NCBI GenBank assembly: GCA_000697335.1
Contig: JNEM01016264.1
Coordinates: forward strand, 1-14,084
Length of the DNA stretch: 14,084 nt
Origin: Conidiobolus incongruus B7586
Taxonomy: Eukaryota > Entomophthoromycota > Entomophthoromycetes > Entomophthorales > Conidiobolaceae
Reading direction: 5' to 3'
The position numbers and the translations under genes were made by a program. Shown one piece after another: positions 7,270 through 14,084 of the stretch. The notes beneath the pieces are model-generated. The model was not told where the DNA came from, did not search any database, and worked only from the letters and a program-made list of their open reading frames with translations. The number at the start of each line of letters is the position of its first letter. Within the stretch, counting starts at the first letter, position 1.

Positions 7270-9738
7270 TTAATTACTAACTATAGTAACGATATCCTTA
7301 CCACTAATTGTCAAATTTTCTTCATTACTAATTAGATTTAAATACCACCCAAATTTACCATAACCCTAAAATAATGTAGCATATTAATAAAAAATTCATA
7401 TATAACAATAGAAATAATCTACCTGATTAGATCCAATTTTGACCAAATTCGAAAATAGTTTAAGATCCCTCTTAGAAGTCTTTTGATCAATAGTTATCAT
7501 GGAACATCGAGTACATGGTTCTTGCACCTAATTTATTATTAATAACCTTACAATTTCTAAATTACTTCAACTTACTTTAAATCTGGAATTTCCTATCTTC
7601 AATACTTCACCACCTTTTAATGATCCAATCCCCTTGAGTGTTATATTGGCTCTGAAACGATTACTGGGTACATAACTCGTACCTAATCGTTGTCTCAAGT
7701 CTTGCAAATCTTCGTCCAAAATTGCAAGGATTGGGGATTGATTAGGGTATGTTATATCTGCAACGGATGTGACTAAAGCTACCGGGAATTCGAAATATGA
7801 GTTGAACCATTGGGTGAGTTCTGTAGTGTTAAGAATTATGATAGGTTCTCTAATTTAATTGAGTTAGCATAAGATATCATTGATTTTTAAGCTGATTATT
7901 TACTCTTTGTCGTCTATTGTCAACAATTGAGGCTTGTAATCTTTGGAGTTGATATCGATATTATAACTAAAAGGTGGCGACAAAGACCCTAAATTCAATA
8001 TTAATAAACTCAAAATACATTCCTAATCCTAATCATTACCTTGATAATCCAATCTCATTGTACCCAATTCCCAATTGATAACTGGAACGAACTGTGCTAA
8101 TTTCGATACCATTTTCTGTACCAAAGTCTTACGAGTTGTCATATTCACTAATTTGAATTTGCGATCCAAATAAAATCCAGTGTTTAGGATTGGCCATGAT
8201 GAAGTTGGCGGGATTGTGAAAGCTTGACACGATTTGATAGGATCTATATCAGAATGTTAGTAATTGACTAATATAATTGCATGAATGTTAATATTACATA
8301 TATTTCTTTCGATAATTCTACCAACTTGGGAATCATTATCAACATTGGACTGTAAATAAGGTCCCACATCGACAAATTGATCCACAATCACTTGAAGTAA
8401 CTTCCAAGCATCTTCAAATCGACTCACCCTGCCAAAACTAACGCGACATACGCCAAATTCGCCGTCGCCACACTTCACACCCCGTTCGTATTGATTTCTC
8501 ACCTGGTCTCCAGAGATTTCCAAGAAATGTTGGTTAGATCCGGGGTTGCATAAACTACCTACTCGTACTACAATATTGTGGAGCTCCAGTAAAGATTGTA
8601 GATGTTTTAGATCAATATTGCTTCCGTCAGGCCTTAGAATATTAAATGATATTATTGAACCCAAATTTAGTTCATATTCTGAAGTATTTGGATACATTTT
8701 AATTACGTCGGTACCATCATAATGTTTCAATTTAACCAATTCCGATCTTAACCATTTTGCTAAACTATGACAATGCGTTCTTATTTGTGACATACTTCCA
8801 AACACTCTGTTAATATGATCCAAAGCCGACGGTAGAGCCAAGATATCTAAATAGTTGGGTGTACCATCCTCCCACAATTCCGGACTCTGGGGTTTGAGTT
8901 GGACGTAGGAAGAATAAATGTCGCAGGCGTGGAGTGTACCACCGCCAAAGTAGGTCTTTTGTAATAAATGGAAAGAAGATTTTTTGCCGACAATACATGC
9001 AAGTCCAGTGAAGATGCCAAATAGTTTGTAGAAGCTTAGGATACCGAAATCCACCGTAGATGATGACAGATCTATGGGATTCGTAGAACCGAAACTTGCG
9101 AAATCCACTAGTGTTAAGGTCTTCGAATTGGGATTACAGTTGAATTTGATATAGTTTTTGGCATATGGGAATTGAATACCGCTCCAGTTGCATTGAGCTG
9201 GGAAGCACAATAAATTATATTGTGTGATAGTCTCCTCACTTTTTTGTGTTTCAATACACTCATACTGAAGCAAATCGTCCATCGCCACTACCTCCACCTT
9301 ATTACCACTCCTCATAGCGTACTGTCTTACGCCCACCACAGATGTATGATTCAGCATACCCAAATATAACTTACCACCTTCATTCCAAGGAAAATTCTCA
9401 CCCAAAAGTTTTATACCAGCGGTAGCATTACTACAGAACACTACTTGATATTCATTCGGGTCCGCTCTGCAAAATTCTAGTACCCTTTGACGAATTGCAT
9501 CTATTTGGAATCGGATTTCTTGAGAACTGTGAGGGTTTTGTAGCCATGGTTCAGAACTTATAGAATTGGTTATGGTTTTGATTAATTGACTAGGTAACGG
9601 AGGAGTTGCAGTATTGTCCAAATAAACTTTATCTGTAGTTAATAAATTTGGATATTCAGTTGCAATAATACTTTCTAAACAGTTATTATAACCATACTCA
9701 GGGTGTTCACGTAAGAATTGAGATTTTTTTAAATCCAT
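7270..9738 (-). CDS. molybdenum cofactor sulfurase, six exons (734 aa)
   Basis: The enzyme uses cysteine as sulfur donor and puts the terminal sulfido ligand on the molybdenum cofactor of xanthine dehydrogenase and aldehyde oxidase. Exons by inspection: 9738-8298, 8243-8040, 7988-7904, 7849-7576, 7527-7423 and 7365-7270. Exon 1 encodes the PLP-dependent NifS-like domain. It shows VYLDN (38-42), NPHSS (68-72), NHTSVVG (130-136), AQCNWSG (181-187), VDFASF (211-216), the PLP lysine Lys238 in SFYKLFG, FGGGT, and Cys397 in LCNPG, matching the cysteine reported to carry the persulfide in plant ABA3. Exons 2-6 encode the MOSC part: IYPIKSCQAF (480-489), NRFRANI (640-646) and EPCTRCSM (671-678). At 734 residues it is shorter than human MOCOS or plant ABA3 (over 800). 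The ATG at 9738 leaves a normal N-terminus (HPEYGYNN at 12-19). Homologues include MOCOS, ABA3, HxB and Ma-l. Confidence 0.93.
7366..7422 (-). other. intron 5 of Moco sulfurase (57 nt)
   Basis: Donor GTAGAT, acceptor ATTTTAG, phase 0. Splicing joins SNQ to GYGKFGWYL, which fits the end of MOSC. Read through, it meets TGA at its ninth codon. Confidence 0.85.
7528..7575 (-). other. intron 4 of Moco sulfurase (48 nt)
   Basis: Donor GTAAGT, acceptor AAATTAG, phase 0. Splicing joins NSRFK to VQEPCTRC, restoring the conserved MOSC cysteine motif. The third intron codon is TGA. Confidence 0.88.
7850..7903 (-). other. intron 3 of Moco sulfurase (54 nt)
   Basis: Donor GTAAAT, branch-like TGCTAAC 17-23 nt from the acceptor AATTAG, phase 2. 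Read-through meets TAA at once. Confidence 0.85.
7989..8039 (-). other. intron 2 of Moco sulfurase (51 nt)
   Basis: Donor GTAATG, acceptor AATTTAG, phase 1. Splicing joins RLDYQ to GSLSPPF. Read-through meets TAG within four codons. The branch site is weak (TTATTAA-like). Confidence 0.82.
8244..8297 (-). other. intron 1 of Moco sulfurase (54 nt)
   Basis: Donor GTAATA, perfect TACTAAC branch site, acceptor ATATAG, phase 1. Splicing creates IYPIKSC, the conserved start of the MOSC N-terminal domain. Read-through ends at a TAA inside the branch site. Confidence 0.92.
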
Positions 9739-10572
9739 ATTATAAGGAATTATTTTATATTTTATGATAAACTATAAAAGTTTTTAAATATTTGTAATTA
9801 ATAATTTGATCGTACGATATCAAGTTTAAGGTGACTGGTAACAAATAAAAATTTATTTAATTTAATATTATTTATAATAATTTATGGGATTTTTGAAAGT
9901 GGAATAAATTGAAATAATTGTATTTTAAAGTGAGTTTAGGAATTAAATGATATGATATAAAATGGATTTCAAAGTCATATGATTTAACATCAAAAATATG
10001 ATAAGATTATATTAATTAAAAAAAAAATCTAAAAAATTTCCAAAATTTGATTATAAATTGATAAAATATTTATATTTAAATTAATTTCAAATAATTACCA
10101 AAAATGTAAATAACAATTTATTAAATAACGAATATAATGAAGTATTTGAGTAAATTTTAAAATTAAAATCATAATCATAATCTTAACCTATTAATTACAA
10201 TAGATTAAGTTTGAATTATATATGTATTTGTGTGTATGCGAGTTGAATTTTTTAAATGATCAGTGGATGGGAGAATATGCATTATTAAAAAATATAGAAT
10301 GGATTGTTTACAATAAATGCAACTTTGAATTTGGATTTAGTTTGTTTTTAAATTTTGACATTGAAGTATTGTACCATTTATAATAGTCTAGAATATAATA
10401 TTATATTATAATTGAAATCAAGATCCCTCAAAATCTATGTATCCAAACAATAATTATGAATAATATTCAATTGTATAGCATTATTAAACTATACTATATT
10501 ATTTAAATCAAGTCTAATTTGCTAATCTTATCCATGCTCAAGGTAACTGATATTAGTATAGAAATTAAAAAA
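9739..10572. other. intergenic region between Moco sulfurase and mariner copy
   Basis: The right part of the sulfurase promoter should lie in the first 100-200 bp. I see only A/T-rich words there (ATATAAAA on the minus strand at 9753-9760, too close to the ATG to be a convincing TATA box). The remainder holds one short open frame, described separately, and nothing else I can name. Confidence 0.6.
10222..10383 (+). CDS. marginal small ORF, 53 codons, unrecognised
   Basis: ATG to TAA encodes 53 residues beginning MYLCVCELNF and ending EVLYHL, rich in aromatic and acidic residues. It lies where local G+C is a little higher than in the flanks. It has no signal peptide, domain or motif I recognise and no clear promoter. 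A stop lies just upstream in frame. It may be a relic of a longer decayed gene or simply chance. Confidence 0.15.
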   Translation: MYLCVCELNFLNDQWMGEYALLKNIEWIVYNKCNFEFGFSLFLNFDIEVLYHL

Positions 10573-10667
10573 ATGGCAAATTTTTTAATTTCTGATTTTT
10601 AAATATATTATATATTTTGAAAGATTTTTTATATATAAAGTATATAAGAAAATAAATATTTTCAAAC

Positions 10668-10694
10668 TATATATATATATATATATATATATAT
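10668..10694. repeat. TA-dinucleotide run inside mariner copy
   Basis: A 27-nt alternating TA tract, about 95 bp from the left end, at the family-typical position. Confidence 0.85.
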
Positions 10695-10756
10695 TTAATT
10701 TTAACTATTATTTGATTAAAATATTTTGATTTTAAAATTTATATTTAAATTTAATT

Positions 10757-11750
10757 ATATTTAAATTAAATAATAATTATCAAAAGGATTTTATTTTTGT
10801 ATTTTTAAAACTTAACCATAAACCCTTTAAAATCATTTAAAACTTGTAAACAGCTTATAAAAATAGTTTTTTATCTAACACTACCATATATTGCTAAATT
10901 TGTGATTTTAATATTATAAGGGATATTATTTAAAATTTGTTAAATTATAAAAAATTAATTTTTTTGTTATTTTTTTACTTAAATATAGAATAAAAAATAT
11001 ATTAAGAAATACTTTATCATTTCTATTAGAGAATTATTAAAGTCTTTTAATATTAATTATATAAGTATATTATATATATTTAAGTTTAAACTGAGTTTAA
11101 TTAATAAAAATATAAAATAAATACCTTATAATTTAATAAAAACCTAAAAGAAAATTAAAATAACTATATTTAAATTAAACTTATTAAGGTATAACTAAAA
11201 ACAAAGGTTTTTATAATAAATTTTTATAATTAATAAATCTTAAATTTCTTTATATAATTTTTTATTTATAAAATAAAACAAAATATTATTTTAAGTTAAA
11301 TTAATCTTTTTTATAAATTCTATTGAATAAATATTATAAATATAAATAAATGTTAATAATTATAATATATTATAATAGTATATAGTTTTCTTATTGAATA
11401 TCTTTAGGAAAGTTAATTAATAATAAATTATATATTATTTTTTTAAATAATATAATTTTTAAATGATATTCTAATTATAAATTAAAATTATATATTATTT
11501 TATATAATAATTATAAAATATATAAAGTTGAAGTTATAAAGGATTTTTTATATAAAAAAACTAGAGAGAGTTATATATCTAATAAATTTACTTAATTATA
11601 ACTTATATAATTATAATTATTAAAAATAATTAAAAAAATAACTTATAAAAAAATTCCTATAACAAAATTAAATTGGTTTATAAAATATCAAATTTTAGTC
11701 TTTAATAAAAAAACTATTTTTTAAATATTAGAAGTTAACTAAAAATATAA
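10757..11750 (+). pseudogene. mariner transposase remnant, no usable frame
   Basis: This segment aligns by eye with the transposase frame 3147-4148. The start codon has become ATA, and the region is dense with TAA. The first catalytic Asp codon (GAT at 3624 in the other copy) reads AAT here. Only the last third, including FNWFVKHQILVFNKK-like text, remains easy to recognise. Confidence 0.8.
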
Positions 11751-11838
11751 TAAAAAGTTATTAATAATAAAGGGGCTATTAATTTTATATTATTTATTAA
11801 TTTATTTATTTAATTTTAATTTCAAAATTATGCCATTA

Positions 11839-13080
11839 TTTAATTTTTGCACTAATAACATGTTATGAGTAATATTACCTCCTTTATCTTTATCTTCCTG
11901 AATAATTACACCATAATTTAAGAGTTTTTTTAGCAAACTATCTAAATTTGTTTTATTGCTAATTAAAAACTAGTGCTTATATTGTTAGTATAATTTGTTA
12001 TAATATACTCCTGCTTTAGTATAAGTATTATCTTTATTATTATTATCATTATCACCTTTATTATTCTTCAAAAATATTAGAATATCAAACATTGTTTTTA
12101 ACTTTATCACTAACTAAATTGATTATATTTTAAACCTCAACAATACTTAATTTATTTTTTTAGCTTTTCTCAATTGACAAATATTTAATCTATTAATAAT
12201 AATATTATAAATTTATAACTTTATACTATATCCAATTAAATTTGGGGAATTGATATAAATTGAATTGGAGTTGAATGTACCAGCATTCTATTAAGGCTAA
12301 TAAATATACTTTGTTAGGCTTAACTAGTTGGTATAGGTAATTCATAGAGTATAAATTCAATTTTTTAACTTGGTCAATATTATAAAATATAATCAATATT
12401 CTTATATCATCCGTATGATGATTTTTTATATATTTCACCTGATCCTTAAATTGATATGAAAAAAATATTATTAGATTTAAAATATTTTAGACCCAAACAT
12501 TTGTTAATTATTTAATATTAAAAATTAAATGGTTTTCACTCAATATTAGCAACTTCAAACCTATTCTAAATAATAAAATATAGAAATTTTATTGGAGTTC
12601 ATATTATCATTTATTAAAATAATTATAATTGAATCTATCTATTTTAGGCTCAGCATTTTTTAAATTATTAAAATTATTCTTACTTAATCTTTTTAATTCT
12701 ATAGCACTTAATTTTGGTATATTTGTCAAAGTATTATTATTAATTTTGAATGAATTATTAAATAATATAAAATATAAAAATTTAATCTTAAAAATTTATC
12801 AATATTTAACTAAATGAAATAGATTAATGAATTAGTTGAATTTCTTAAAAACTTTTCAAATTACCTTGAACTTTATCTAATCCCAATTTGTCTAAAATAA
12901 AATAATCAAATTTTCAATTTATTTTTGAAATATTTTAATAATTAAGGGTTTGTCTTCTATTGTAATGAATTTTTGGGTTTAATTGGATTTTTGCTAAGGT
13001 TTTACAACTCTTAGATTAGGGAGGTTTTTTATGAATTGTCAAGTTGAAAATTTTGATAATATCATGATTAGCTTGTTTTT
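11839..13080 (-). pseudogene. decayed minus-strand coding region, family unknown, bordered by the mariner insertion
   Basis: Several minus-strand stretches look like protein and not like spacer. They include 12795-12610 (62 open codons, Lys/Asn/Glu-rich), 12438-12226 (70 codons from a Met, with DDIRILIIFYNIDQ and QFNLYQFPKFNW) in the same frame, and 12092-11985 with an Asn/Asp-rich run. A patch around 13056-13010 also reads as protein. The region is clearly broken many times. Its low-coordinate end meets the right end of the mariner copy, so that element may have inserted into it. I recognise no domain. It could be a dead host gene or the coding part of another transposable element. No function is proposed. 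Confidence 0.4.
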
Positions 13081-14084
13081 TATTTTTTTTTGTTGAGTAT
13101 TATTAGTTTTTTATTTATTATTTATAAAAATTTTGTCATAAATTTAATTTATTTAAATTAAACCTCTAGTTTGAATTATTATAGAATAATTATTAATTTA
13201 GAATAGTTGATTAAATTATTTTAAATATAAATTTCATATAATAGTAATTATTATATTTCTTGAATTTAACTATAAAATAATAATGATTATTATAAATCCA
13301 TTATAAATTCAAAAATGATCTATATATTAAATAGCTATATAGTTAAATAATCATTTTCATTTTTCAAAAAATAGTTGATATATAATATTTATATTTAATA
13401 TTTAAGTTCACTAATTGACTGAAATAATATGGATAGAATTACAAATTCTTAAATATTTTGATATTTTTATATATTCCTAGCTGTAATTTTTAAAAGTTCA
13501 TTGAATTTAACTTAAAATTTTTTTTGAATAATAATCAAATAAAATTTTTTATAAACTTTAATAATCTATAAATTTGATTAACATATCAATAATTAAATAT
13601 TAAATCTCTATTTATATTTATTATAGTATTTTCCATTGATTTAAGAATCAATTCTCAAAATACTTTTGATAGAAATAATTATAATTGTAAAGTATTTTAT
13701 ATATATAATAATTAGTCAAATTAAAACAAAATATCAATGAATATATTATCAAATTTCTTATCCAATGATATATAATGAATATTTAAATATTTTACACTAT
13801 TTATTAAATTTTTAGTTAAATATATGAAATTTTAATTACATAGTTATTAGACATATAAAATATCAAACAAATTTATAATAAATATATAAATTTTATTATT
13901 AATATAATAGAATTTTTAACAGATAGTTAAAATTAATATTATAATCTATTCAATGCTATATTAAACATAATATGATTATTTATATAATGAAAGAAAATTT
14001 AAGATTTAATATTAAAACCGACTTTATTATAACCTTCAAAAAATTATTATATCATTATATAATATATAAGTATATTTAATAATT
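13081..14084. other. extremely A+T-rich terminal region, nothing recognised
   Basis: G+C is very low throughout (4 of 60 bases in 13861-13920). I find no open frame of note, no RNA gene and no clear copy of the mariner family. Faint mariner-like words near 13665-13720 are not convincing. Confidence 0.7.

Larger units (their letters stand above)
10573..11836 (+). mobile_element. mariner-family transposon, second full-length copy, heavily decayed
   Basis: This copy is 1264 bp, the same family and orientation as 2987-4256. The left end is ATGGCAAATTTTTTAATTTC. The right end, read inward, is ATGGCATAATTTTGAAATTA. TA follows the right end (11837-11838), while the left target TA is not clear. Homology runs the whole length. 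For example, 11690-11720 (TATCAAATTTTAGTCTTTAA) equals the complete copy at about 4082 but for one base. Most differences are A or T here against G or C there, so it is older or more strongly mutated. Confidence 0.85.

Noticed and set aside
8810-8998. Second minus-strand frame inside the sulfurase
   Set aside because: It lies wholly within the NifS-like exon, whose own frame matches the family throughout.
12629-12817. Plus-strand open frame of 62 codons rich in Leu, Ile and Phe
   Set aside because: It is the reverse complement of a Lys/Asn-rich minus-strand stretch that looks more like protein, so it is probably a shadow.
12970-13010. Plus-strand text FLGLIGF, recalling the reverse-transcriptase region of Ty3-type elements
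   Set aside because: One seven-residue resemblance with nothing supporting it on either side; the minus strand reads better here.
13661-13740. Possible fourth mariner fragment
   Set aside because: Only short A/T-rich words agree and no terminal repeat is present.

Overview
The window looks like nuclear DNA from a very A+T-rich eukaryote. My best guess is an early-diverging fungus, at moderate to low confidence. The split gene has introns of only 48-57 nt with GT...TAG ends, and one carries a perfect TACTAAC branch site. The gene set (a mitochondrial TRAP1-type Hsp90 and a molybdenum cofactor sulfurase) rules out bacteria. TRAP1 is, as far as I recall, missing from yeasts and most Dikarya. 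Genes stand out as islands of higher G+C: I count 30 G/C in 2581-2640 against 4 in 13861-13920.

Layout, left to right. 1-507 is the 5' part of a mariner transposon on the minus strand, cut by the window edge. 508-2430 is A+T-rich DNA with faint, unrecognised coding-like patches. 2504-2794 encodes a small secreted proline-rich protein with its own TATA box and poly(A) signal. 2987-4256 is a complete but dead mariner on the plus strand. 5029-7065 is single-exon TRAP1. 7270-9738 on the minus strand is Moco sulfurase in six exons, convergent with TRAP1. 9739-10572 is intergenic, with one marginal short ORF. 10573-11836 is a second, more decayed mariner of the same family. 11839-13080 is a decayed, unrecognised minus-strand coding region next to that insertion. 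13081-14084 holds nothing I can name.

The two large genes do unrelated jobs: protein folding in mitochondria, and activation of xanthine dehydrogenase/aldehyde oxidase-type enzymes. Their pairing looks like chance neighbourhood, not an operon or cluster.

The most interesting themes are these. In the best mariner copy, every in-frame stop falls where C-to-T or G-to-A change of a Gln or Trp codon explains it, a RIP-like signature. All five introns of the sulfurase are multiples of three and all carry an in-frame stop. The first intron falls exactly at the boundary between the two domains of the sulfurase. Third-base preference inside TRAP1 switches abruptly from T to C. I see no CRISPR array, no RNA gene, and no clearly new multi-gene system.
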